Of a DNA stretch of 64,000 bases, positions 34,901 to 46,973 are shown one piece after another. Location of the stretch: positions 1,844,501 to 1,908,500 of the forward strand of contig CAJQUW010001043.1 of assembly GCA_907163375.1 (NCBI GenBank), given 5' to 3'. Source of the stretch: Prostheceraeus crozeri. Lineage: Eukaryota > Platyhelminthes > Polycladida > Euryleptidae. The notes beneath the pieces are model-generated. The model made no database searches. It saw nothing but the letters and a program-made list of their open reading frames with translations, and had not been told where the DNA came from. Made by a program: the position numbers and the translations under genes. Position 1 is the stretch's first letter. Each line of letters starts with the position of its first letter.

Positions 34901-36250
34901 TAGACGAACTTTCCTTTGCAATATTGTTAATGGACTGAGATGCTTGGATAGGAGTGCGTTTTTATCGCATTCGGGTCGGGTTCAAGATATCGCATCTTTT
35001 CAAAAATTACTTGTACTTATGTCTAAGCCTTTATTCTGCTCTAACTTCTTCACACTCGATATTGTTCGTAATTAGAACAATTTAACTTCTTCAGAAAGAA
35101 ATGAAGACAGCATTATTGAACTCAAGGCATCCATCACTGCTTACGAGTATCACAACACTGTTGAATCGTATTTCAATGGTGCGATATTTGGTGACGATCT
35201 TCATTTGTGCAATTCACATTATGCAGCTTGATTTTTTTGTTCCGTCAATATTGGACTTAATGTCTGTCCTTTATTTATGCTTTGTATATAGATGCTATCC
35301 ATGATTTGTTTACAAATATATCATCATCAACTTATCCCGAAAATTATCTTCAATCATAGTAATTCAGCTTACCTCTTTTTGTTGAAGATAATGTATTCAC
35401 TCGGGATCTATTTTTTGGCGATCTCAACTGTCTCAATGCCTGATAAGAAAGGCTTTCATTTTTCATCTGAATATCATTGCGGACGTATTGCGCGCGTATT
35501 GTATAGCTAATTATGCGATCTTTGTCTTTGATTATGATATTTTGCTCAGTGTCAGGTAGTTTGTGACATGATCAAGCGTGAGAATGTAGATACTCTCATT
35601 AACAAGGCTGATTAATTCACTTACATCGAAGCTAATGTTAAAAATGTCACCTCTCCAATGATACAATGATACTGATGATAGAAAAATTTTGTTATTTCCT
35701 TTCTAACCTGACAATAGCTACGGATAGTAACTGAAATACATACTTAGCTCAAATATGTATTCATCTACAACACCTAATAGAATCAGCTCTTTCCAACAAA
35801 GTTGAATGTATTTTGACGAAATAACTTTCAGCAGATGGTTGACAAAAAACAATTCATCACCTAGTTCGGGTTTGTATCGATAGAATTTCCTAACACAGAA
35901 ACTTTGACGTCATTAACTTAAACAAGCCCTAATACCTAGCTAGATTAAGCATCTTTTCGCGTCAAGAGGGATAGATCTGCACGATTTTAGGTATAAGTAA
36001 TAAAAGCAAAGTTTTCCACAGGCTTAGACCAAAGATTTCCTGTACTGACATATTTTGCTAGATCCATGTATGCATCATATAGGTAGTCTGACAATCAATG
36101 GAATTATCAAGCCTCCACATACGAATAATACACAAGCAGATGATAATGTATGTACGAAGACCACGGTGCAATAGTCCCTAAAAATCAGTCGCGGAAATGC
36201 CGTTAGATTATTTAGGATTAATGCAAGCTCTACACAAGATAATAATAATC
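34901..36250. other. AT-rich spacer, possibly the LINE 3' remnant
   Basis: Faint traces of LINE C-terminal sequence may persist to about 35.3 kb. Otherwise only short open frames are seen. Confidence 0.3.
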
Positions 36251-36880
36251 GGTACTTGTGGGTTATCACCCACCCCCATGTTTTCAAAGTTGTCTAAAAT
36301 CCATAGAAATAAATCAATCGTCACAAAACTTCAAGTACACGTAAGTGAGGATATTTTCTAGTCACATGCCAAAATTTGTGCAAATCGGACAAGTACTTTT
36401 TGAATCAGGGGCGATAGCTTGAAGTGCAGCGATGTCTGCAATTTGATCTGACTTCTTCTGACATCATCGTCTGAGAAGAAAGCGCCTGAGATCAATGAAG
36501 TCATTTCCGACAACTCGTGAAGTGATGATGACCAGGCCAGATCCCTTACACAACATGTTTGACTTAAAAAAAGGTGCGGCCAGGTGTTGATCGTGGGAAG
36601 ATTTCAAATAGCAGTGGATGAAACGAAGAGGGAGAGAGAACAATGCACACACGAGTAACACTAATGCGTCGAACAGACGAGGTGAGATCAAGCTGTTGAC
36701 ATCGTTGCAGTTCACGTTATCGTCTCTAATGCAAAAAAGCACTTGTCCAAACTGCCGAACTTTTTGCATGTAGGTAGAAATATGCTTAAGTACGTCTACC
36801 TCAAATTTGGTGACGGTTGATTCATTTTTGCAGATTTCAGACAAATTTGAAAACCTGGGGGGAGATAGCCCATAAGTACC
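36251..36880. mobile_element. TIR element family A, copy 1 (630 bp)
   Basis: The left end GGTACTTGTGGGTTATC and right end (reverse complement) GGTACTTATGGGCTATC are inverted repeats. Flanking TAATC/TAATT is a likely 5-bp target duplication with one difference. The interior matches copy 2 at 46372-46968 through long blocks, for example the CAGCGATGTCTGCAATTTGA and ACTTCTTCTGACATCATCGT region, with scattered substitutions and small indels. No transposase is encoded. A 126-codon minus-strand frame here is not preserved in copy 2. Confidence 0.85.
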
Positions 36881-38588
36881 TAATTATCTACGACTACACC
36901 ACTTAGTGTGAAACAGACGTGGAGGGATGAATTGCCATTCATCAACTTAGCTCTAGGCAAACACATCTATAACCTTGCAACACGCGATAAATAGAGTCAT
37001 ATTCTATCATGTGCTTCACAGTAGTTCGATTTTCCTTCCAAAAAGTTGAAAATTCATTTCTCTCCCTTCAGTTGTTGTTAACTGAAATTTTATCATAAGT
37101 CAGGATTGACCAATAATCTCCCTTAAATCTGTGTACTTGTTGTGAATCTTGATTCTTGATAGAAAAAATGGCATCCTGAAATTCAAAGAAATAAGAGACC
37201 AATAAAACGACTTCAGATATCACATTTCACTTTCATGTTGAAATGGGAGAGACGAGTTGAAATATTTTGAGGCGGATTCTCCTTCGTTTACAGGTCAGAA
37301 AAGTTCATCTAATTGGAATTATCTTCTTTACTTCCGAGTTCTTTTGCTGACTCACGCTCAGTTGAAGTCGCTCCCATGATGAAAAAGTAGATCGCTCAAT
37401 GACCAGAATACAACAACTTTCCCAGATAGGATCAAAAGTATCAATGAGAAGACTAGTGCACTTTAATTTAATCTGAAGATATATGCAATCTCCTTTGACC
37501 ATTGTGCAGACATTAAGAAGAAAAGAAAAATTAATTTTCTAAAGAGGAACGTGTGGTTATAGAAATCTGCGGCTTTCACACAGATTTAGAATAATACAAC
37601 GAATCGGAATCCGGGCTGGTATCACACGGATCCAAGATTCATACAATTAACGAACTTTTGAAATAGTAGTGATGTGTTGGATATATTGTTATGAGTGAGT
37701 GGGAACCCAAAAACTTCGATGTTCAGCTATCCTTTACTTAGACCAATTACTTTCGCGATAAGTCGTATCGAATTTTCAAGGTAATGACAATTCTCTTTGC
37801 TACAAAAGCGTGTGAGTTTTACACATAATAAGCTCATTACTTTTACTCTCGATTAACTCTCCGGCATTCTAAAATCTCTTCTCTTTTCTCTAATCTGATT
37901 CTACTAAAATCACAAGAGTTATCGCATCGTAGCCCGCTTAACTCCAAAGTAAGCGAATGTCCAACCTGATGCGCTCTTTCTAGCAACTCGAAGGTAGAAT
38001 GCAAAGTAGCGCACAAATTCAATTAAAACATGTGTCCGTTATGGCTTCTTCAATTTTTTATCAATCCTGGGTTAAACGTATCGAAAGCTATTCCCCTGTG
38101 ACTGTTGTTTTATTAACTTTAATGTAGATGTATAAATGATTGTGTCTCTATACATGTACACCATCGGACAGAACAAATCGCAAAACTGCATCCATTTAAA
38201 GGTGTAATTCCTTTTCATTGTTCATAGCATGCTAAATTTCTGTGCAATAGGATATATATTGCAATAAGATAATATTTTCTGTAATCACTCTAGATTCTCC
38301 CTCGACCTGGCTAAAAAATGAAAGGGTGAATGAAACAATTTCAAACTTGAAGACTAAATCGGCGACACTATTGATGATTAGTAAATGAGCTCATTAATTT
38401 TATTAAAGACAATCCAGGACTGAGTATCGTTTGACAGATTAAGTAGCATCAAATTACCGGTAATAAGTAAATGATAAAATGCACTCGTGAACCATTGGCT
38501 ATTGATATATAACGAAAGATAAACATTACAAAGGAAATTGCCTGGTTCCCACGCCGTTGAAACTCATCAAAAGTAACAAATGACTCAC
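36881..38588. other. Unassigned AT-rich spacer
   Basis: No recognised gene or repeat. Confidence 0.4.
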
Positions 38589-38828
38589 TTTGGAATATAG
38601 AGCACTCTTGAATCTTGTTTTCGTCTCAACGACCAAAATCAGTTGATTGTTCCAAGTGAAATGAGATGATACATTTTGTTCTCCGTCTGGGCAAGGGATT
38701 ATTATGATACTTGGATCACCCATTGATTCCTGTAACAGGGACATTCCACTCAAGTGGAAAGTAAAAACAACATGCAATAAAAGCGCTTCAATAATAAATG
38801 AGAGAAGAAAATTTTGAAAAATAGACAT
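38589..38828 (-). CDS. Candidate first coding exon with signal-like N-terminus
   Basis: On the minus strand an ATG at 38828 opens 80 codons that end exactly at a good donor (TCCAAA|GTGAGTCA, exon end 38589, phase 0). The peptide begins MSIFQNFLLSFIIEALLLHV, a hydrophobic, signal-peptide- or anchor-like stretch. A segment with one Cys and an NVS sequon follows, then SHFTWNNQLILVVETKTRF, which has strand-like alternation. This fits a secreted or membrane protein's first exon. No further exon was identified and no family is recognised. An in-frame upstream ATG extends the frame by 14 residues. Confidence 0.3.
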
Positions 38829-38995
38829 TGTCGCTGAACATTCATTATTCAATGTGAGAAGCTTCCACAAAATTTATCTTTCGAAGAGTAGATCGGAATT
38901 TTTTAAGATTTTTATTAAAACCTTTTAATAAATGAAAATTGACTTCAATTATTTCAAAATTAAAGGTTGAATCTTCATTGTTGGATGAACTAGGA

Positions 38996-39505
38996 CAGGG
39001 GTTCCCAACCTGCGGTGCGCGAAGGAATTTTGAGGGGTGAGCAGAATATGGGAGATTTATTATAATTCAATTTTACTTTCAGTACTTTCCTGTTCATGGG
39101 TCACTTGAAATGTTAAACTTTGTGCACATTCCGCATTGGACTGTTATCATCTGGCCTTGAAGCAACCGTTGCTAATTAGCAACCACAAGCTCGATCCCAA
39201 CCACATACTTATATGAATCCGGATTCATCACCACAGTAATGATTAAAAGCAAACAAAGAGCCTGTTTGATGTTGAAGCATGGCTTTCGCTGAGCTTGTGT
39301 TGCTGCACAAGCGCGCATCAGTTGCGCCTTTAAATTTTTGTGTTGGTCAATTACGAATTGAAATATCAATATATTTCTACGCATAATTGAATTTTAGAAT
39401 GATCGAATTCTTGCTATTTTTTATATGTTAAGTGAGGGTACGCGTAAAAATGAAAAATCCTATGATTTTCTACTTTGGGGTACATGAAAAGGTTGAGAAC
39501 CCCTG
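38996..39505. mobile_element. hAT (Charlie-type) non-autonomous element, 510 bp
   Basis: The left end CAGGGGTTCCCAACCTGCGG and right end (reverse complement) CAGGGGTTCTCAACCTTTTC match the widely distributed hAT terminus CAGGGGTTCTCAACC. The flanks AACTAGGA (38988-38995) and ATCTAGGA (39506-39513) form an 8-bp duplication with one difference. No transposase frame is present. Confidence 0.9.
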
Positions 39506-40047
39506 ATCTAGGAGAACAAGAGAGAAGTCTTATAGCCAATCTTCGTAGGAAATCAACAAATCATTTCAACAACAGAGAAAAAGAACATCTTTGTGAATGC
39601 TTCTACAATTGTCATGATCTCGAAACACATACTTAAGTGTTCACTTTACAATGTAGTTCCAGTAGTGACAACGGGCTGGTTATCCAATTAACATCCATTT
39701 TCATCGATATCGTTGAAATTTTTACTTTTCCAAAAACGCTGACTAATGAGTTCAAATCGAATGTTCTACAGATGACATATGCAGATCATATTGCGATGCT
39801 GTCACTAGAATCGTCAGAGAGATTCAAGAGATATCTAAGGGAACAATTTTGAAAATGTTTTCGAGGCATCACAATGAGTGGACTGGAAATTCCATCCCAC
39901 ACCTGATATTTCTGTGATAAGTCCATGACTAGATCACTAGATATAATGACGATTTACATGTATTTGACCAAATCCGTGAGATTTATTCACATGAGCATTA
40001 AATAAGCAAAGGTAGAAACAATGACAAATGAGTGAATTATTTGAACA
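39506..40047. other. Unassigned spacer
   Basis: Short open frames only; nothing recognised. Confidence 0.35.
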
Positions 40048-40196
40048 TTAAGACTGTGGTCCGTGATCATGGCCTATGTACACTGCGGCTTAGTTGACGA
40101 GTTCAATTTCCACTTGCTCTACACACTTTCACTGAGAGCAATATTCAGCTAAGCACTATCTTCAGCGTTGAGATAATAAAGCAAGCAAACAATCTT
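40048..40196 (+). mobile_element. Probable second tRNA-derived SINE
   Basis: A degraded box A-like TGGCCTATGTACACTGCGG is followed by a box B-like GAGTTCAATTTCCAC, then about 80 bp ending in TAATAAAGCAAGCAAACAA, a simple A-rich tail. The overall length (about 150 bp) and order fit a tRNA-derived SINE different from the one at 32.5 kb. Box A is weak and no target duplication was found. Confidence 0.4.
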
Positions 40197-40839
40197 ATGA
40201 AAACTTAAATCAAATCTTTTGGTGACAAAAACGTGATATATTTTTATATTTCATATCATCAGTTCCTTTTCATTATAACTGGTGTACATCATTGACATTT
40301 TGAGCTGTAGCTGCCTTTTTCTTGATACAAGTGTACATTTTGTTTGAGATAATTTTTCTCTCACCTCTGCCATCTCAACTTTGGAGAGACCTTTTTGTCT
40401 TATTAGAAACTGCCGATCTGGCCCATCGCTGATGTAGTACATGAAGGTTGGAGAAGAGGCTACGGGCCAAAATCTTGTTATTGGCAGTCACATGGTTCCT
40501 CCATGATAACTCAGTACACAGCTGTTACTGTTAGTTAAAAAAATACATACATACATACGTCTAGGTAACTTGACCTTATTAGCATTGTGAAGCGTACTCT
40601 CATAAAGCAGTTATGATGAGATCTACTATTACTTTTGACATATCAAACTTTAAATAGGTCTTTTCTTGTAGAACAGTGTGATCGCTTACCATTTTCGTTG
40701 TTGAGAAGTAAATTATTTAATTCTACAAAACTTTTAAAACTAGAAGGTGATTTGATTAGCCAATACATTTCAGAAATTCTAAATGCTATCAACGGGGCAC
40801 AACTGCAGCTGACGTTGAAGCAGCCTCGTACATCACTCT

Positions 40840-41740
40840 CACTCATTCATCCCTTTTTGCGTCATTTTCTTCCAGAAGATGCTGGGTTAGACGTTTGCTG
40901 CTTGACTATGGACTTCCATTTCGGTCGATCACGGGCGTCCGCTTCCTGAGCTCCAATACGTTTGAGGTCATCTTTCACCACTTGTTCCCAGGTCTTCTGT
41001 TGCTTTCCTGCTCCTCTTTTACCATCTCCTTCCATCCACATCACTTTTCTGATCCACTCTGTCTCATGCCTTCTTACAACGTGACCAAACCAACGTAGTC
41101 TTTCTCGCGACGCCTGTGATGCTCTCAAAACCCTTTCCTTTTCTGATGCTGTCATTCGATTTCGTGTCCGATAGTCTGACACCACACATCCACCTCAGCA
41201 TTCGCATCTCCTCACGCTCAAGCATCTTCTCACGGGATGAAAGCAACGGCCATGACTCGCAACCATAAAGCATGGCTTGATGCACACAGGCTCCATACAC
41301 GCGACCCTTGGTTCATAAAGATAGCTCTTTGGACCTCAAGAAGGATTGCAGTTCATGGAATTTGCACCATCCACATCTTATTCTTGACACTACTGCCGAC
41401 TCAACACTTCCAGAGCTATCGAGAACGTCCCCAAGATAGGAAAAACTGTCCACACACTCAAGGCGAGCTCCTTCCATGTCGATTCGACATCCAGGTTTCC
41501 CTTCACTTCACTGCATATCGCATGCACCCACTTCGCACAGGAAGTGCACAGAGCGGAGTTGCTTCCGACTCCAGTATCACAAACCCCACATGGCCATTTC
41601 GCTGTTTGGTATTTTCTTTCTATCGTATCCCCTGTTCCACTAACAAGTACTTTGCTCTTTCTAGTGTTCATCTTCGGACCTTTCGCGGACAGACTCGTTT
41701 CCCAGGCGGTAACATTTTCGTAGAGTTCACTCTAAGTAGC
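40840..41740 (-). mobile_element. LINE 3' region with C-x2-C zinc knuckle, family B
   Basis: On the minus strand from 41671, frames read NTRKSKVLVSGTGD, then WPCGVCDTGVGSNSALCTSC with WVHAICS. This Cys/His module lies between the RT and the C-terminus of one group of aquatic-animal LINEs. Next come VYGACVHQAMLYGCESWPL, EMRMLRWMCGVRLSDT, then RLRWFGHVVRRHE, and finally DARDRPKWKSIV (ending about 40862). The frame changes at least twice, so the copy is inactive. It is strongly 5'-truncated. A GATGAATGAGTGAG run (about 40840-40857) probably marks the tail. Confidence 0.75.
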
Positions 41741-41746
41741 ATCTGA

Positions 41747-42100
41747 GTAGCATCATAACATCTGCAGTTAAATCCTCAGTTAGAAAATGAAATGACAGAT
41801 AAGACCACTTTCGGTAATTTTTTAGGCCTTGTTTTATGGTTCGCCTTCTGTGTGGAAACATAAAATTCGGTTCTAAAGTTGAATAAAGCTGTTTTGACTA
41901 CAACTGTAGACAGTAGACATGTATGTATATACTAATAGGAAAACAATATTTCGCAGAACAGCTTTGATTGATTCATTGCGTGGTGCATGCAACGTCATGA
42001 ACACAGAAAATAACACCATCCGCTCTATGGACCACCATGATGTCCTGGGACTAAGTGAACAATGTACAATTAAGTATAGGAATGTGCTGTATTTTCAAGC
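41747..42100. other. Spacer between LINE fragments
   Basis: AT-rich DNA into which the LINE at 42117 inserted. Nothing else recognised. Confidence 0.4.
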
Positions 42101-42116
42101 TATGGAATACTTATCT

Positions 42117-42775
42117 TACTTACTTTACTTTACTTTCTCCTTTTAACGTCTGCTTTTCCTCCTTGGTGAGGGTTGGACGTGATGAGACTCCTCCAACGGG
42201 CGCGGTCCTGTGTGTCTTCCACTGTCAGCCTCAGCTCCTTCATGTCTTCCTGGATGGTCTGCAGCCATGATCTTCTTGGTCTGCCACGTGGCCTGGGACC
42301 TTCGACAGCCACGTTGAGCACGCGATGAATCGGCTCCTCCTCTGTCCTTCGTTTCACGTGCCCGAACCACCTCAACCTGCGTTCTCTGAGTACGACCTCC
42401 AGCTGTTTGAGGCCGCACCTGCCTGCTACTTCAGCGCTATCAACTCGATCGGAGAGTGAGACACTGGTCATCTACCACAGCATCCGTCTGTCGAACGAAC
42501 GCAGCTGTTGGGTCAGGTGTTGTGTGAGGGCCCATGATTCGGCATCATAGAGCAGCACGGGTCTGATGCATGCGCTATACACGTGTCCGCGGCATTTGAG
42601 TGGTACGTGTCGGTTCCTGAGGAGACTTGCCAGATCTTTCCATTTGCGCCATGCGGACGCAATTCTCGCTCGCACCGCTCGCTCTGATCCTCCTTTGCAG
42701 CTCAACACATCCCCGAGATAACAAAACTCTTTCACTACGTCGATCTCCACACCGTCTATCACACATATTTCATCA
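42117..42775 (-). mobile_element. 5'-truncated LINE 3' end, family C, perfect target duplication
   Basis: Minus-strand coding begins near 42770 as IDGVEIDVVKEFCYLGDVLS. It continues through VYSACIRPVLLYDAESWALT and FDRRMLW to a stop (about 42473), then DSAEVAGRCGLKQLEVVLRE, RRLRWFGHVKRR and GRPRRSWLQTIQEDMKEL to RRK stop. This is the C-terminal region of a LINE ORF2, distinct from family B upstream. It ends in an (AAGT)n tail (42117-42136) and is flanked by a perfect 16-bp duplication TATGGAATACTTATCT (42101-42116, 42776-42791). The fragment is much richer in GC than its surroundings. A single stop apart, the frame is intact, so the insertion looks young. Confidence 0.92.
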
Positions 42776-42791
42776 TATGGAATACTTATCT

Positions 42792-43739
42792 GCTGAACTT
42801 AATTAATTTGAATATGAACTTTATTAGTGACATAATTGATATAGCAGCATTTAACACTATGTAGCCAAAGCATCTATACAGCGTAGCCTGTAGCTTATTT
42901 GAATTTAGGTGATTCAACAGTGCAGACAACTGTTCACCTAATGCAGTAGTCTAAACAAGTTCACTTAGATAGTTTGCTATCCAATATAAACAATATTTCA
43001 TTTTATACTTATATTGTATTATAATTATAGACAGTATTGCAAATGAAAAGGTATTGATGTCCATAGACATCCATCAAATTTCGATGATGAGCAAAAGTGA
43101 TCTAAACTTGGCATCTTTCATGAACATGCAATAGAATTTCAATGAACAGTCAAACATCATGGATGATGAAACTGCTCTTTTTGTCTGCTGAAGATCTAGT
43201 CACCCATGGCAGATTCAGTCCTTCAAGTTATTTGTTAATGCAAATTTAAACTTGGAGTGAAAGCGAGTTCAGACAAGAAAGGGAACAATTACTTACACCT
43301 TCGAAGTACTCCAATTGATTCAGGGATAGAAGTGAGTGGCCATGCCGGCGATGGTACAATAGAAGATGCTTCTCATAGAAGACGCAGGATACTGAAAAAA
43401 GTTATGTAAAATAAAAGTCATGTTAACAAAATATACGTTAGTTCGGAAAATCAGTCAGCTGAACTATTACTGAACGATTTCTTTCATGCATCAGCATATG
43501 AGTGAAGGCATGTCACGACTAGGGTTCAAATACACAGTCTGTCATAAATCCTTTTGTTTGAAAAAAAGAGACTTTCGCTCTTTTTAAATATTTTTGAATA
43601 ACAAGTAATGGATAAGCAATAAGTAAATACAATTTAGATACGCAAGCTAATCAATATTGAATTTGATAATGCATTATTGGCTTTCATAAGTGTCCTTAAA
43701 TCCGTGCATTTAAACAAGCCGTGCTCTTTAAATGTTTGA
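42792..43739. other. Unassigned AT-rich spacer
   Basis: No recognised feature. Confidence 0.4.
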
Positions 43740-43754
43740 CCGTGCTACTTGCTT

Positions 43755-44495
43755 AATAATAATAATAATAGAATGCTTTATTCATCATACAAAAGCTGTA
43801 TGACTAATACAAGAATTGTTTGGTACTGACAAAATCAACGTGTCAAAGTTACGAACGTGACGAAAATCGAACAAATGAGTTGTAATACAAGGATGAGTTC
43901 CGACGTAAAGGAAGAAGGGCAAGCGAATGTCTGATATCATGCTTAGAGTCACGCAAAACAAAAAATTGGGACAACGGATGACAGTCTTTATGTATACAAA
44001 TACTTTTGATGAGCTTCACACAGCATCTGTCAAGGAGATCACGAAGTGAATTATGGTGGGTCAAATTGGCCCACCGACAAGCCGTTTTGTACAGTATCTC
44101 AGGTTTCTTGAAGTCCTTCCTATTTAAATCGCACATGATAGGCCAACAGTATACAATATGACAAAAAACGATGTCGAAGAATGCTTGCATGATAACGTCA
44201 TTACAATTGCCAATGGATTTTAATTTCTTAACATATGACATGGCCCGACAGCATTTTGCATACAGAGACGAAAATTGCTCGCTCCAACGCAAGTTATTCG
44301 AAAAAATCACTCCAAGAATTTTGACAGATGTAACTACTTCGATTGGCACACCATTGATAAAAATGTCTGGATAGGACGCATTACAAGATTTCCGTGATAA
44401 GAACTTTAGTTTTGTAGACATTGATAGCAAGCCTTTTCTTGCAGACCCAGTCAGACAGCGAACGTATTTGAGCTAAATCCTCCAGGAATCATGAT
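43755..44495 (-). mobile_element. CR1/Jockey-like LINE 3' end with (ATT)n tail
   Basis: The 193-residue minus-strand frame (43849-44430) contains FINGVPIEVVTSVKILGVIF, LRWSEQFSSLYAKCCRAMSY, YKTACRWANLTHHNSLRDLL and HPLSQFFVLR, ending FVRFSSRS. This is the connection and C-terminal domain that follows the RT in CR1/Jockey-type elements. A frame change joins it to upstream LAQIRSLSDWVCKKRLAINV (44440-44495), so the visible start is not the true ORF start. The 3' UTR has ATAAAGCA and ends in (ATT)n at 43755-43769. It shows the best-preserved C-terminus among the related pieces in this window. Confidence 0.85.
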
Positions 44496-45429
44496 CAAAT
44501 AACCTTACATGACATAAGAAAATGAAATTAACAGCCAAAAAGCTAAACCCTAGTTGATCGATGTATCAGTAATCGATGGCTGCGATGGTTCAACTTGCAA
44601 GAGGAATTCTGAAAAAATCCTGAATTAAGATTCTGTCTAGTCCGCTCTAAACAGAGTATCTGGTATATGCTATCACAATGGCCTGCCGTCAAGATGACTA
44701 AAAAAATCCATCAAAAATCAATGATTCCACTGAAATTAGCACATTCGGCAAGATCTCGATTTTCTGATTGCCCTACAAAAGCACCGTTGAGGTCTATTAA
44801 TCGTAAATTTCCGCTCTTGACTTCTATTCGTAATTTATCGTTTGATATCATGCGCTGTATACATATTTTGCAAATGAAAATCAAGGCAATGGTTTGCATA
44901 TCACCGAATAAGTTCGCCGACTCCCAGCTTGAGTGCATAACGAAGCGATAGAACAAGGAAAATGGTACATACTTCAAGTAAAGTCACGGATCACGATCGC
45001 GACGAACACTAAATCAAACCAGATGCATGATGACGCTGACTAGGGGAATAAAGGTACTAAAATATACATGCTTGGAATACTACCAAGGTAAAATGAGATT
45101 AAAAGCAGTGACTTTCTGGACACATATGTAGATGCAGATAAGATCGCCATTAATGAATGTACAAAGTATTAATGAATGATAGGAGGAAAATAGCTCTAGT
45201 TTAATTAAATTTCCAATTAGTAGAAGCACATGGAGATAATGAGGTGACTTACAGTGGTACTATCCAAATAATAACGACTAACCGCATACTTGACTTGTCA
45301 AAAATAAAAAATCTCAAGGATTGTAATTTTTATCACATGCCAATTTCTGAACATTTGCTTTTTCAGTAAGGTAGTTATGCTCAGTTGGTCAAAGCACATG
45401 CGTGGACAAACGTACAACATCGCAGCAGT
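44496..45429. other. Unassigned AT-rich spacer
   Basis: Two overlapping 90-codon frames on opposite strands (44667-44977) lack supporting signals. No recognised feature. Confidence 0.35.
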
Positions 45430-46191
45430 CAGGGGTAATCAAAACTTAATTGCAATTAATTGGTCGCAATTGGTTGATTGCTGCCATCAAAACTGCAATT
45501 TATTGTTGATCGATTCTCAATTAGTTGATTGTTGTCATCGAATAACGGCAATCGATTGATTTGTGTTGTAATGGGGAGGGTATTTTATAGACTGATTTAC
45601 TTCCAGTGATTCATTTGGACACTAAACTTACTGAACGCATGCTGCTCACAGCTAATCGCTTTCAGGATTCTTATCAGGAACCATTTGGTGCATAACGCAT
45701 TTATCATCTCTATAGTACAATACCTTCATTAAAATTCGTAAAACTCTTGTTTTATACTCAGTTATAGACACTTGAGATAATTTATTTAATTGTTTCAATA
45801 ATTGTTTCACTGTTATTATGATGCATGTTATTATGTCTGCAGTAAATTTGTCAATGTTAAGAATATGCATGTAGAATAAAGAATATCGATAAAGAAAGTA
45901 GTTTTGTGTTTCATGTAATGGGACTACTCAAGTCCCTATCGAAATTGATAATTAACTATTATGTGACTTGCGAAGTATGTAACAAGTAGCAACATGTAGC
46001 CTAATCCGTTAAATTGAAACAACAGAGTAAATTAAAAATCAAGAATTAGTCTATTCAGACGGTGATAATAAACAATTACAATTAATTAATTGTTCCCATT
46101 ATGAAGCAATTAATCGATTGCTCAAATCTGCAATTAAAATCAGTTGATTGATTGCCCAAAATTAATTGCAATTGAATTTTGATAACCCGTG
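45430..46191. mobile_element. TIR element, hAT-like ends, 762 bp
   Basis: The left end CAGGGGTAATCAAAACTTAA and right end (reverse complement) CACGGGTTATCAAAATTCAA are inverted repeats. Both continue into subterminal runs of CAATTAATTG and GTTGATTG motifs. The interior is AT-rich and non-coding. An 8-bp duplication is not clear, so assignment to hAT rests on the CAGGGG-type terminus. Confidence 0.7.
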
Positions 46192-46371
46192 CATGAACTT
46201 CATTCTAGAGGAGCTTTAGCTTCGACCTCATTCCCAGAAGACACTCGCTCATGACTGCTGCTGCAATGTTGAGTGCAAGCTTCTGCTTTTATCTAATTCT
46301 GTTGAATCAACAAAATTTTACGTGTGAATTTTGCAAAATTTAGTATGTGACCGTTTAGTTTGAGCCCATCT

Positions 46372-46968
46372 GGGTACTTATGGGTTATCTCCCACCCCAT
46401 GCTTTCAAATTTGTCTAAAAGCCGTAGAAATGAATCAATCGTCGCAAACCTTTAAACACACGTAAGTGAGGATATTCTCTAGTCACATACCAAATTTTAG
46501 GCAAATCGGAGTACTTTTTGAATTAGGGGCGATAGCTTGAAGTGCAGCGATGTCTGCAATTTGATCTGACTTCTTCTGACATCATCGTCTGAGAAGAAAG
46601 CGCCTGAGGTCAACAAAGTCATTTCCCGACAACTCGTGAAGTGATGATGACCAGGCCAGATCCCTTACATTAATACGAGTATGCTTCTTAAAAAGGTGTG
46701 GCAAGGTAGTGGTCGGGGGGGGGGGGGGGTGAGACGAAGAAGAAGAGAGAACAATGCACACACGAGTAACACTAATGCGTCGAACAGACGAAGTGAGAAG
46801 AAGCTGTTGACATCGCTACAATTTACGTTATCGTCTCGTATACAAGAAGTACTTGTCTGATCTGCATAAAAATTTGTATATACGTAGAAAATATGCTTAA
46901 GTGTGTGCACTCAAAGTTTGGCGACGATGAAAATTGAAAATCTCGGGGGAGATAACCCATAAGTACCC
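46372..46968. mobile_element. TIR element family A, copy 2 (597 bp)
   Basis: The terminal inverted repeats are GGGTACTTATGGGTTATCTC (left and, reverse complemented, right). They are flanked by a perfect 5-bp duplication CATCT (46367-46371, 46969-46973). The body aligns with copy 1 at 36251-36880. A 15-G run at 46715-46729 is unique to this copy. No transposase is encoded. Confidence 0.9.
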
Positions 46969-46973
46969 CATCT

